NCBI RefSeq assembly: GCF_900116855.1
Contig: NZ_UETD01000013.1
Location: forward strand, 1-64,000
Origin: Ruminococcus flavefaciens
Lineage (GTDB): Bacteria > Bacillota > Clostridia > Oscillospirales > Ruminococcaceae
DNA: 64,000 nucleotides
Reading direction: 5' to 3'
The notes under the pieces were generated by a model. That model had not been told where the DNA came from. It was given only the letters and a program-made list of their open reading frames with translations, and did not search any database. Positions 18,163 through 26,560 of this stretch are shown here, piece by piece. The stretch's first letter is position 1. Every line of letters starts with the position of its first letter. A program made the position numbers and the translations under genes.

Positions 18163-19563
18163 TTAAAATCTGTAATACAGGAATGGGTGTGTGGTCGAAT
18201 CTACGAGCATAATGCTTGTAATGACCAGAAGAAGTGCTGCGGCTACCGCGGCGGTTGATGATATGACAGCCTTTGAAGCGAAACGCTTGTCCGATACTTT
18301 TTTGATGGTGCTGATAATAGGGAAGCAGCATATCACCGCAATGATGAGCAGGTACATATTGTTGATGAGGGATATCCTGTCCTGCACGGCAATAAAGCCG
18401 TTTTTGCCAAATCCGAAGGCTGTCTTGAAAAATGTTCCCAGCTTTCCGATATCCTCGAAATAGAATATGCCGAAGCCGATGAATATAACGAATTTGCTGT
18501 AAATATGCCTGATGACTACGGGTATCTTCTTCATCTTCTTTTTGCCTATCTTCATTTCGATAAAGACAAAGACGCCGTAGTAGAGTCCCCAGATTATGAA
18601 GTTCCAGCTTGCACCGTGCCAGATGCCGGTGCAGAGCCATACAAGGAAGAGTCCGCCGTATTTTCTGCGCTTGCCGAAAATCGGGATATACAGCACATAG
18701 TCGCGGAAGAAGGTACTGAGCGAGATGTGCCAGCGCTGCCAGAATTCGGTGATATCCTTGCAGATAAAGGGATGGTTGAAGTTCTCATCAAAGTGGAAGC
18801 CGAAAACTCGTCCCAGACCGATGGCTATATCGGAATAGCCCGAGAAATCGAAATAAATTCGCATTCCGTATGCGATGACTCCGTACCATGCGCCAAAGGC
18901 GGTGCTGCCGCCGATATTTCCGAGAAAGCTCTCCGAGATGATATTGAGCTGGTCCGCAAGAAGGACCTTCTTTGCAAGTCCGAGGGCGATACGGTTGAAG
19001 CCGTAGGAAATATCTCGGAGCTCAACGGTGCGGCTCTCGATCTCCTTTTCGATGGTGCTGTATCTTACAATGGGACCTGCCACAAGCTGTGGGAACAGCG
19101 TAAGGAACAGCAGGAAGTTCTTGAAGCTTTTCTGCGGCTTGACCTTTTCCCAGTGACAGTCGATTATATAGGATATGGTCTGGAAGGTATAGAAGCTGAT
19201 ACCGATAGGAAGCCTTATATCGGGAACGGGTATAGAGCATGAAAAAAGGGCGTTGATATTTTCTGCGATAAAGCCGCTGTACTTGAATATGCCAAGCATA
19301 AGAAGGTCGTATGCAACAGCCGCAGCAGTTGCAGCAGTATCGCCCCCCTTGCCCTGATATTTTCCGATAATGAGACCTGCTGTATAGTTGACGACAGCGG
19401 TCAGCAGCATCAGGAAAATATAAACGGGCTCGCCCCATGCATAAAATACCAGCGAGAAAAATATCAACACCGTGTTTTTTTGTTTGATCCCCCTTGCGGC
19501 TGCATAGCACAGCAGGCATAAAGGGAGAAATATATATATAAAGAAAAGTCTTGAAAAAACCAT
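18163..19563 (-). CDS. MBOAT-family membrane O-acyltransferase (AlgI/DltB-like)
   Basis: 466 residues with about 10-12 membrane helices. The conserved MBOAT elements are present: FDFSGYSDIAIGLGRVFGF, FWQRWHISLSTFFRDY (His279) and the catalytic TGIWHGASWN (His316). Such proteins move acyl groups across the membrane for O-acylation of alginate, teichoic acid or peptidoglycan. First gene of a five-gene minus-strand run (MBOAT, DHHW, FkbH, ACP, phosphoesterase) with gaps of 12 bp or less. A dedicated ACP and an FkbH enzyme in the same operon point to an ACP-borne donor, as in the Dlt pathway. Confidence 0.92.
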   Translation of the reverse strand: MVFSRLFFIYIFLPLCLLCYAAARGIKQKNTVLIFFSLVFYAWGEPVYIFLMLLTAVVNYTAGLIIGKYQGKGGDTAATAAAVAYDLLMLGIFKYSGFIAENINALFSCSIPVPDIRLPIGISFYTFQTISYIIDCHWEKVKPQKSFKNFLLFLTLFPQLVAGPIVRYSTIEKEIESRTVELRDISYGFNRIALGLAKKVLLADQLNIISESFLGNIGGSTAFGAWYGVIAYGMRIYFDFSGYSDIAIGLGRVFGFHFDENFNHPFICKDITEFWQRWHISLSTFFRDYVLYIPIFGKRRKYGGLFLVWLCTGIWHGASWNFIIWGLYYGVFVFIEMKIGKKKMKKIPVVIRHIYSKFVIFIGFGIFYFEDIGKLGTFFKTAFGFGKNGFIAVQDRISLINNMYLLIIAVICCFPIISTIKKVSDKRFASKAVISSTAAVAAALLLVITSIMLVDSTTHPFLYYRF

Positions 19564-19692
19564 TGTTCTACCGCCTTGTTGCTTTTGTTCTGTATCTTTC
19601 TTTTTTACCGCTTAAAGGCAGGCGGAACAGTTAAAATCAAATATTTATCTATATCTTTTTCCTGCGGAAAACATTAAAGCTCCGCATTGAAT

Positions 19693-19721
19693 ATTATACA
19701 ACAAATGCTGCTGAAATGCAA
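19693..19721 (-). promoter_or_regulatory. Promoter of the MBOAT-FkbH-ACP operon
   Basis: Minus strand TTGCAT (19716-19721), 17-base spacer, TATAAT (19693-19698). Confidence 0.72.
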
Positions 19722-19788
19722 GAGAAAAAGAGCTGGATTTACAAAATTCGGCAGCTTTTTTCAAAAATCGTATCAAGGTACAAAAAAT

Positions 19789-19811
19789 CCGCAGTTATCT
19801 GCGGCTTTTTT
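19789..19811. terminator. Hairpin with T-tract
   Basis: CCGCAG (19789-19794), TTAT loop, CTGCGG (19799-19804), then CTTTTTT. A-run on the left makes it usable by the minus-strand SPFH transcript as well. Confidence 0.65.
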
Positions 19812-19840
19812 GTAAGGCGGTGAATTTTTAGCTAAAAAAT

Positions 19841-19863
19841 CCCCCCACCGTTACGGTGAGGGG
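19841..19863 (-). terminator. Terminator of the NfeD-SPFH operon
   Basis: CCCCCCACCG (19841-19850), TTA loop, CGGTGAGGGG; in the minus direction it is followed by ATTTTTTAGC. It lies 8 bp past the SPFH stop codon. Confidence 0.85.
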
Positions 19864-19870
19864 ATATATG

Positions 19871-20848
19871 TTACTGTACGTTGTTATTATCGTTTGAAAC
19901 AATAGCCTTGAGACCTGTTGCCAGACCTGCAAGTCCCTGTATCTCACTTGGGATGATGATCTTTGTAGCCTTACCGTCAGCAGCTTTTGCGAAGGACTCA
20001 AGTGACTTGAGCTGGATAACTCTGTCGTTAGGATTAGCATTGTTCAGCTTAACGATACTGTCTGCAAGTGCTTCCTGAACCATTTCGATAGCTTTTGCTT
20101 CACCGGTAGCCTCAAGTATCTTCTGCTCTCTAACGGCGTCAGCTCTCAGTACCATTGCCTGCTTTTCAGCCTCTGCTTCGAGGATCTGAGCTTCCTTCTT
20201 AGCCTGTGCGCGGAGGATCTGAGATTCCTTTTCACCTTCTGCAACGAGGATCTGTGACTTCTTGTCACCCTCTGCCTGGAGGATCTTCTCACGGCGCTCA
20301 CGCTCAGCCTTCATCTGCTTTTCCATAGCGTCCTGGATCTCACGAGGAGGCAGGATATTCTTGAGCTCAACGCGGTTTACCTTGATACCCCAGCGATCAG
20401 TAGCCTGATCGAGGATAGCTGTGATCTTTGAGTTGATAACGTCTCTTGATGTGAGAGTAGCATCCAGTTCCATCTCACCGATGATGTTACGGAGAGTTGT
20501 AGCTGAAAGGTTCTCGATAGCTGCGAGAGGTCTTTCAACGCCGTAGATATACTGCTTGGCGTCAGTTACCTGATAGAATACGACTGTATCTATCTGCATT
20601 GTAACGTTATCCTTTGTGATAACGGGCTGAGGTTTAAAGTCTACTACTTTTTCCTTCAGTGAAACCTTGCCTGCGATCCTGTCGATGAAGGGAACGAGAA
20701 CATGGAGTCCTGTTTCCCACTCAGCGTGGAATGAGCCCAGACGCTCGATAACGAAAACATGAGCCTGAGGAACGATCCTGAAGGACCTGATGATAACGAA
20801 TAAAAGAGCAACGATTACCAATAATACTATGATTCCGAATACATCCAT
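19871..20848 (-). CDS. SPFH/band-7 (stomatin-like) membrane protein
   Basis: 325 residues. One N-terminal membrane helix (about 4-24), an SPFH domain (25-190; VPQAHVFVIERLG, KDNVTMQIDTVVFYQV, NIIGEMELDATLTSRD), then a long coiled coil of repeated EGEKESQIL / EAEAEKQAM units (about 195-265). Stomatin-like proteins form ring oligomers in membrane microdomains and regulate membrane proteases or stress responses. It follows an NfeD gene by 39 bp, the classic partner of this family. ATG at 20848 after GGAGGTAATCAAAA. Confidence 0.92.
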   Translation of the reverse strand: MDVFGIIVLLVIVALLFVIIRSFRIVPQAHVFVIERLGSFHAEWETGLHVLVPFIDRIAGKVSLKEKVVDFKPQPVITKDNVTMQIDTVVFYQVTDAKQYIYGVERPLAAIENLSATTLRNIIGEMELDATLTSRDVINSKITAILDQATDRWGIKVNRVELKNILPPREIQDAMEKQMKAERERREKILQAEGDKKSQILVAEGEKESQILRAQAKKEAQILEAEAEKQAMVLRADAVREQKILEATGEAKAIEMVQEALADSIVKLNNANPNDRVIQLKSLESFAKAADGKATKIIIPSEIQGLAGLATGLKAIVSNDNNNVQ

Positions 20849-20887
20849 TTTTGATTACCTCCGATTGATTTTATGGATAGTTTAATT

Positions 20888-21319
20888 TTACTCAGGTCTT
20901 ACGCGAAGCTTCGCGCCCATGACCTTTGTGACGATGACGATAGCTCCCTCGGGAATTATCGTATTTTCGTCCTCAGGAACGGCACTCCAGTTTACCCCGT
21001 TGAGAGTGACACGACCTGTACCTTTGTCGACATTTATCTCCTCGATGACCGTGGCGTGTCTGCCGACGTCAAGTTCGGCATTCGTTGCAACAGCTGCCTT
21101 TTTCCTGCGTTTTTTTATGAGCGGTATGCTCAGCAGCAGGAATACAGACGATGATATAATGAATATACCAAGCTGTTCAAATGCGGACAACTCATAGAAA
21201 TAGCTCAGCAGAAGCGTAATGAAGGCGCCTGCTGCGAACCAAATGGAAACGAGCTGTACCGTAGCGATCTCCGCGATCACGAAAGCGACAACTGCGATAG
21301 CCCAAAACAGTACACTCAA
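20888..21319 (-). CDS. NfeD-like membrane protein (TTG start)
   Basis: 143 residues. Three membrane helices in the first 75 residues (FWAIAVVAFVIAEIATVQLV onward) and a C-terminal OB-fold domain (RHATVIEEINVDKGTGRVTL, IIPEGAIVIVTKVMGAKLRV). It is the short NfeD form without the protease domain and works with the SPFH gene downstream. No ATG is available: a TTG at 21319 lies 8 bases after AAAGGGGG, so it is preferred over the TTG at 21340, which has no ribosome binding site. Confidence 0.85.
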   Translation of the reverse strand: MSVLFWAIAVVAFVIAEIATVQLVSIWFAAGAFITLLLSYFYELSAFEQLGIFIISSSVFLLLSIPLIKKRRKKAAVATNAELDVGRHATVIEEINVDKGTGRVTLNGVNWSAVPEDENTIIPEGAIVIVTKVMGAKLRVRPE

Positions 21320-21367
21320 GGTGATTTCCCCCTTTCGCAAATATTTGTAGTAATCCCTACAATTCGT

Positions 21368-21396
21368 ATTATATCACGAAAGTGTGAACTTTTCAA
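21368..21396 (-). promoter_or_regulatory. Promoter of the NfeD-SPFH operon
   Basis: Minus strand TTGAAA (21391-21396), 17-base spacer, TATAAT (21368-21373). Confidence 0.72.
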
Positions 21397-21442
21397 GTAT
21401 GTTTGTCAAAAAAGCGACAAAATTTTTAGTCTTAAAGTATAA

Positions 21443-22564
21443 TTACTGTATCTTTTTGAGCTCTGTATATGCCATTATATAGGGAGCTATGCCTTTCCCG
21501 TCATTTTCCACGACTTTTTCGCTGAGATAATACTCTGCGGAGCCGTCACGGCATGCATCGCCGCCGAGACCTCCCATAAGGCAGATATTCTTCAGCAACG
21601 GGATATCACCGCTGTTGTCGATGTACTTTTCGGTGACGGTGTTAAAGGCTTTTTTGCCTGCTGTGCGTATGTCATCACCGCAAATGCCAAGCCTTGCAGC
21701 TTTGAGGGCAGAGTAGGCAAACAGGAGGGTGCCGCTGGTCTCGGGATAGTTTCCCTCAAGCTCTGCTCTTGCGGGGAGCTGGAGCAGCATACCGTCATCG
21801 GTGCAGAAGCTGCACATATCATGAAGAAGCGAAGCAAGCTGCTGCCTCAGAGCGGAGCTGTCAGATGCTATTTCGCAGGTGTCAGCAAGGGCGGCGCAGA
21901 GCCAGCCGTTTGAGCGGAGCCAGAATTCGGGGGACAGCCCTGTTATCTTATCTGCCCAGCACATGGTATTGGTGTCGTCATAGCCGTGATAATACAGTCC
22001 CGTAACGGGATCGCGCATTATCTTTCTGATATCTGTGAACTGACGCTGAACGTCCTCGGTGACACCGCGCATATCGTGCAGCTTGGCGTACTCAGCCATG
22101 AAAGGCAGCACCATGTATGCACCGTCCAGCCAGATCTGGTCCTGATATACAGCCTTGTGCCAGAAGCTTCCGCAGGAAAGGCGCGGATGGCGCACTATCT
22201 GTTCATACCACAGCTTTTCAAACCCAAGACGGCAGCGCTCATCGCCTGTGAGCTTCCAGAGTCGGAACAGGTTCTTGCCGCCGTTTATGTTATCGAGATT
22301 GTAGTCGGCGAAGTTCATGGTGGGGATAGTGCCGTCCTCGGTGACGTATGTGTCTATAAATTTTACGGAGTAATCAAGCAGCCTTTTGTCGCCGCTTACG
22401 TCATAAAGCATAAGCAGGGCGGTTATCATGCAGTTGTCGATATAGTTCCACTTAGGCGGCTTACCGTAGAGAATGCTCTCCTGGTTCCACAAAGGGCTAA
22501 GCGGAGGAGACGGCAGTATAAACGAGTCTATATATTTTGAAATGATGTTGTCTGCTTTTGTCAT
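21443..22564 (-). CDS. GH105 unsaturated rhamnogalacturonyl hydrolase
   Basis: 373 residues, YteR/YesR-like (alpha/alpha)6 barrel without signal peptide, so it acts in the cytoplasm. It removes the unsaturated galacturonyl end left by pectin lyases from imported oligosaccharides. Family features: YQDQIWLDGAYMVLPF with the catalytic Asp147 (equivalent to Asp143 of YteR), RSNGWLCAAL, and PETSGTLLFAYSALKA. Last gene of the transporter operon, its start overlapping the upstream permease by 4 bp (ATGA). Confidence 0.9.
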   Translation of the reverse strand: MTKADNIISKYIDSFILPSPPLSPLWNQESILYGKPPKWNYIDNCMITALLMLYDVSGDKRLLDYSVKFIDTYVTEDGTIPTMNFADYNLDNINGGKNLFRLWKLTGDERCRLGFEKLWYEQIVRHPRLSCGSFWHKAVYQDQIWLDGAYMVLPFMAEYAKLHDMRGVTEDVQRQFTDIRKIMRDPVTGLYYHGYDDTNTMCWADKITGLSPEFWLRSNGWLCAALADTCEIASDSSALRQQLASLLHDMCSFCTDDGMLLQLPARAELEGNYPETSGTLLFAYSALKAARLGICGDDIRTAGKKAFNTVTEKYIDNSGDIPLLKNICLMGGLGGDACRDGSAEYYLSEKVVENDGKGIAPYIMAYTELKKIQ

Positions 22565-23388
22565 CCTGACAGACCTCCTGCGGTTATACCGCTGACAAAT
22601 TTTTTCTGTGCGAGTGCAAATACAGCCACGGAGGGGATAAGTCCGATGACGGACATAGCTATAACGGTGCGAAGCTCATAACCCTGACCCGTGCTGTCAA
22701 CTGAAAGTCTCAAAGCCAGCGACAGGGGATATTTCTCCACCGACTGTATCATTATAAGGGGACCGAGAAAATCGTTCATGGTCCAGAGGAAGGTGAATAC
22801 CGCTATTGAGATCACCGCAGGCTTTATGCACGGCACAAGCACGAGAAACAGTGTTTTCAGCGTGCCGCAGCCGTCTATCCTTGCAGCTTCGTCAAATTCC
22901 CGCGGTATCCCCTTGAAAAACTGAATGAGTATGAATACGAACATACCCTCGCCTGCAAAGAGCGCAGGCAGAGTGAGCGGGATATATGTGTCCAGCAGAC
23001 TGAGTTTGCTCCAGAAGCTGTACATCGGCATAATTGTAACGATGGCAGGCATGAACATTCCGCAGATGAGCAGTCCGTAGAACAGTTTTTTCAGCGGGAA
23101 ATCAAATCTTGCAAAGCCGTATGCCACCAGGACCGATGACAGTACCGCAAATACGGTCTTAGGCACTATTATCATGAATGTGTTCAGGAAATAGCGCCCC
23201 ATAGTGTATGGCGTCACGGTCTGCCATGCTCTTTTATAAACTGACAGGTCGAGACCTTTCGGCATGAACCAAGCTGAGGTGAATATCTCGTCGTTGGTCT
23301 TGAAAGAAGCTCCCAGCAGCCACAGCATGGGATAGAGCATAAGCACAGCGACAGCCGTGAGGAGCAGATAGAGAAGGAGCTTTTTCAT
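22561..23388 (-). CDS. Carbohydrate ABC transporter permease (MalG/LplC type)
   Basis: 275 residues, six membrane helices, with the EAA coupling loop REFDEAARIDGCGTLKTLFL near residues 180-200. The start at 23388 is chosen over a longer frame because GAGGAGGGACGG precedes it and it overlaps the upstream permease by 4 bp. Forms the channel with the next permease for the sugar bound by the lipoprotein encoded at 24260. With GH105 downstream, the likely substrate is an unsaturated rhamnogalacturonan oligosaccharide. Confidence 0.92.
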   Translation of the reverse strand: MKKLLLYLLLTAVAVLMLYPMLWLLGASFKTNDEIFTSAWFMPKGLDLSVYKRAWQTVTPYTMGRYFLNTFMIIVPKTVFAVLSSVLVAYGFARFDFPLKKLFYGLLICGMFMPAIVTIMPMYSFWSKLSLLDTYIPLTLPALFAGEGMFVFILIQFFKGIPREFDEAARIDGCGTLKTLFLVLVPCIKPAVISIAVFTFLWTMNDFLGPLIMIQSVEKYPLSLALRLSVDSTGQGYELRTVIAMSVIGLIPSVAVFALAQKKFVSGITAGGLSG

Positions 23389-24263
23389 CGACCGTCCCTC
23401 CTCAGCGTTCCCGTTACCCTGTACATTATAAATACAATAAGGGCGATAAGCACGAACAGCAGCCATGACAGCGCATTTGCCGTACCTGCGTCGCCGTAGG
23501 TGAACATCTCCTCATATATGGACATACCGATAGTCCGTGTCTTTCCCAGGGGACCTCCGCCGGTCAGTATGTACGGAGCGTTGAACTCCTGCATGGCAGC
23601 AATGGTCTGGAGGACCAGATTTATGAAGATAACGTTCTTTATCTGTGGCAGAGTAATGGAGAAAAACGCCCTTGCCCGTCCGCAGCCGTCTACCCTTGCG
23701 GCTTCGTACAGCTCTTTGGGGATATCGCGGAGCGCTGCAAGGAAAATTATCATAGTTGAGCCGAACTCCCAGAGCCTCAGCAGCACTATCATAAAAAGCG
23801 CTGCGTTCGGGTCTCCGTACCAGCTTACGGGAGAAATTCCGACTGCTCCGAGGAGCTGATTGACCAGCCCTTCCGAGGTGAAAAGATACTGCCACATGAT
23901 GATGACAGCGAGATTAGCTCCCAGTATAGATGGTATGTAGAAAGCTGTGCGGAATATACCGATCCCCCTCAGCTCCATATTGAGGAGCAGAGCAACAGCC
24001 AGCGAGACTGTCAGCTTCAGCGGCACAAGTATGAGGGCATACTTCAGCGTGACTGCGGCGGAGTTCCGTATCTGTCCGTCTGACAGGATATGCTTGTAGT
24101 TTTCAAAGCCGACAAAGCTGTTTCCGTCGGTGAGTCCTGTTATAAAGGATGATACGAACGGATAGACTATCAGCAGCAGTGCGCCTATGATAAAAGGCGA
24201 TATAAGGAGCAGTCCCGTATATCTGCTGACACCTGTGGGATTTCGGTAGGTTCGGGTCTTCAT
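23385..24263 (-). CDS. Carbohydrate ABC transporter permease (MalF/LplB type)
   Basis: 292 residues with six membrane helices. EAA-loop KELYEAARVDGCGRARAFFS is clear. Partner of the MalG-type permease; overlaps both neighbours by 4 bp (ATGA on each side), a tightly coupled operon. No ATP-binding subunit lies in the operon, as is usual for this family in Firmicutes, where one MsmK-like ATPase serves several importers. Confidence 0.92.
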   Translation of the reverse strand: MKTRTYRNPTGVSRYTGLLLISPFIIGALLLIVYPFVSSFITGLTDGNSFVGFENYKHILSDGQIRNSAAVTLKYALILVPLKLTVSLAVALLLNMELRGIGIFRTAFYIPSILGANLAVIIMWQYLFTSEGLVNQLLGAVGISPVSWYGDPNAALFMIVLLRLWEFGSTMIIFLAALRDIPKELYEAARVDGCGRARAFFSITLPQIKNVIFINLVLQTIAAMQEFNAPYILTGGGPLGKTRTIGMSIYEEMFTYGDAGTANALSWLLFVLIALIVFIMYRVTGTLRRDGR

Positions 24264-25570
24264 TTTTTTATCTTCTCCAGATATTCTTTGACAGAGCGGT
24301 ACATCTGCTCTGCGGCGGTCTTGGTATCAGCTGTGCCGTAGGAAACGGATTCGATAGCTGCGTTGTAAAATGACTTCATGCGCGTCAGCTCCATATACGG
24401 GCTGATGGTGATGGTATCAGCCTCGGTCAGCATATCCTCACATTCCTTGGAAAGTCCCGTAAGCGAGCCGCTTTGTTCAAGAGCATTGCGAGCTTTCCGT
24501 GACGCAGGGATACCGCGGGTAGTTCCCAGTATCTCCGCACATTCCTCATCGTTGAGGAGAAAGTCGACAAAGGCAGCAGCCTCATCGGGATGTTTTGTGT
24601 GTCCTGAAACTGCATAGAGCAGCGAAGGCTTTATCATCCAGCCGCTGTTGTTTCCGCTTTCGTCTGCAAGGAGTGGTCCTGATTCGAGGACTCCCTTTGG
24701 AAGAACCGCTTCATACTTGCCCACAGCGCTGCCCCATTCCAGAACACCTGCCACATTGCCGCCGATAAACTCGGGGGACTGATAGAGCGCGGCATTGCCG
24801 TCCTCGTCTGTACGGGTCTTTACCGTCCTGATGACATGGTTATCCTCAAGGAGCTTGTAGAAATCAAGGGCTTCGCGGATATCCTCCTCGGTAAAGCCCA
24901 GCTCGCCGTCAAGGGTTATGAACTGTCTGCCTGTTTTCTGCTGTATGTACACGACTGCAAGATACCACGCTGTGCCGCCCGACTGTATATCCAGATCCAT
25001 AGGGTAGGCGTCCTCGCTGCTGAAGCTTTTTCCCAGAGCAATGAGATCCGACCATGTCTGTGGATAAGCAGCACCGATGGCGTTGTAAGCCTGTGAATTG
25101 TAGAACAGTCCGCGTCCGCTGAGGGATACCGTAACGGCATTGAGTTTACCGTCTACCCGTCCGAAGGATAGTGTTTCCTCGTCAAATCCCGAAAGATCGA
25201 GAGTGCCGCCCAGTGAGTCAAGGTCGTAGAAGCCCTTGCAGTCAGGGGACATGGATATGAGCCAGTCATAGTTTATCTGCATGATATCGGGCTCTGTACC
25301 GCTGTTCATCTGTGCAGTGACCTTTTCCGTCCAGCCGTCCCAGCCTCCGTATTCGGGGGTGACGGTGATATCGGGGTGCTTTTTGCTCCACAGATCTATG
25401 GCTTTCAGAGTCGCTTCGTGTCTGTCGTCGCCGCCCCACCATGAAAAGCGCAGCTCGCACTTGTCAAGGCTCCCATCGGGGGGCGTTACAGAAACAGCTT
25501 TTTTGCTTGCACAGGCAGAGAGTGAAAGTGCGCAGCAAAGAGCTGCGGCTTTAAAAAAAATCTTTTTCAT
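24260..25570 (-). CDS. Sugar-binding lipoprotein of ABC transporter
   Basis: 436 residues, family 1 extracellular solute-binding protein. Signal peptide MKKIFFKAAALCCALSL with lipobox LSAC, so the mature protein is anchored by a lipid-modified cysteine. The start at 25570 is used because the signal peptide begins there; the frame extends upstream without an RBS. Contains sugar-binding fold blocks (WSKKHPDITVTPEYGGWDGW, SGTEPDIMQINYDWLI, HPDEAAAFVDFLLNDEECAE). First gene of the operon feeding GH105. Confidence 0.92.
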   Translation of the reverse strand: MKKIFFKAAALCCALSLSACASKKAVSVTPPDGSLDKCELRFSWWGGDDRHEATLKAIDLWSKKHPDITVTPEYGGWDGWTEKVTAQMNSGTEPDIMQINYDWLISMSPDCKGFYDLDSLGGTLDLSGFDEETLSFGRVDGKLNAVTVSLSGRGLFYNSQAYNAIGAAYPQTWSDLIALGKSFSSEDAYPMDLDIQSGGTAWYLAVVYIQQKTGRQFITLDGELGFTEEDIREALDFYKLLEDNHVIRTVKTRTDEDGNAALYQSPEFIGGNVAGVLEWGSAVGKYEAVLPKGVLESGPLLADESGNNSGWMIKPSLLYAVSGHTKHPDEAAAFVDFLLNDEECAEILGTTRGIPASRKARNALEQSGSLTGLSKECEDMLTEADTITISPYMELTRMKSFYNAAIESVSYGTADTKTAAEQMYRSVKEYLEKIKK

Positions 25571-25603
25571 ACTCTCAGATCCCTGATATAATGATATAAT
25601 GTA

Positions 25604-25632
25604 ATTATACATCATTATAGAAGTAAAATCAA
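25604..25632 (-). promoter_or_regulatory. Promoter of the GH105 sugar-transport operon
   Basis: Minus strand TTGATT (25627-25632), 17-base spacer, TATAAT (25604-25609), about 35 bp before the start codon. Direct and overlapping AT-palindromes around the -10 could hold an operator; none was recognised. Confidence 0.78.
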
Positions 25633-25681
25633 TACAAAAATAGCAAAAACTCACAAAAATGCTTCCTGAGGAGAATATTTT

Positions 25682-26455
25682 TCATATACTGTTTTTGATG
25701 CGGTTTATCGCGCTCTTTTCAAGTCTTGACACCTGCGCCTGAGATATGCCGATCTCTCCTGCAACCTCCATCTGTGTCTTGCCGCGGAAAAACCGCAGAT
25801 AGAGGATATTCTGCTCACGTTGTCCGAGTCCGCGGATGGCGTCGCGGATAGTGAGCTCGTCCATACGGCTCTCCACATCGTTCATATCGCTTATCTGGTC
25901 CATGATATAGAGATTGTCCTCTGAGTCGGAGTACACAGGCTCATACAGCGAAACGGGATCGCTGATGCTCTCAAGGGCAATGACCACATCTGAGCGCTTT
26001 TCGCCTATATCAGCGGCTATCTCGTCCATGGTAGGCTCGCGCTGAAGGTTCGAGGTAAGGCGCTCCTTTGACTGAAGTGCCTTGTATGCAAGGTCACGGA
26101 GGGAACGGCTCACCTTTACATGGCTGCTGTCGCGGAGATACCTTCTCAGCTCGCCGCTTATCATTGGGACGCAGTATGTGGAGAAGCGTACCTCCTTGGT
26201 AAGGTCGAAATTGTCGATCGCCTTCATGAGACCTATAACGCCTATCTGAAACAGGTCGTCTATATCCTCGCCCCGTCCCGTAAAGCGCTGTATAACGCTG
26301 AGCACAAGGCGCAGATTCCCCTTTATGAGCCTGTCTCTTGCGTCTTTGCTGCCCGTTTCGCGTATTTCTTTCAGCAGCTTGATCTTCTCGTCCTCTTTGA
26401 GTACGGTCAGCTCGGAAGTGTTTATCCCTGCGATGACTACTTTATTATATGCCAT
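25682..26455 (-). CDS. sigG: Sporulation sigma factor SigG
   Basis: 257 residues from the ATG at 26455 (GGAGGG eight bases upstream). Late forespore RNA polymerase sigma factor. The N-terminus MAYNKVVIAGINTSELTVL matches the SigG signature; regions 2 (NLRLVLSVIQRFTGRGEDIDD, DLFQIGVIGLMKAIDNFD, RFSTYCVPMISGELRRYLRD), 3 (LTSNLQREPTMDEIAADIG) and 4 (LGQREQNILYLRFFRGKTQ, ISQAQVSRLEKSAINRI) are complete. In many Firmicutes sigG follows spoIIGA-sigE; here neither is present next to it. Confidence 0.93.
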   Translation of the reverse strand: MAYNKVVIAGINTSELTVLKEDEKIKLLKEIRETGSKDARDRLIKGNLRLVLSVIQRFTGRGEDIDDLFQIGVIGLMKAIDNFDLTKEVRFSTYCVPMISGELRRYLRDSSHVKVSRSLRDLAYKALQSKERLTSNLQREPTMDEIAADIGEKRSDVVIALESISDPVSLYEPVYSDSEDNLYIMDQISDMNDVESRMDELTIRDAIRGLGQREQNILYLRFFRGKTQMEVAGEIGISQAQVSRLEKSAINRIKNSI

Positions 26456-26536
26456 TACTATCCCTCCGTAAGGTATTACGAGGATATTATTGCCCGTATG
26501 CGGTCTTGTAATCACAGGGAAATAATGGCACAAAAA

Positions 26537-26560
26537 AGGAGCAGTGTGAACTGCTCCTTA
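26537..26560 (-). terminator. Hairpin terminator after the 131-residue gene
   Basis: AAGGAGCAGT, GTGA loop, ACTGCTCCTT: a perfect 10-bp stem followed in the minus direction by TTTTGTGCC. It overlaps the end of the upstream gene's stop region. Confidence 0.7.

Larger units (their letters stand above)
19564..19870. other. Intergenic region between MBOAT and SPFH genes
   Basis: No gene. It holds the promoter of the MBOAT operon (19693-19721), leaving a leader of about 120 nt, and two terminator hairpins (19789-19804 and 19841-19863). Confidence 0.7.
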
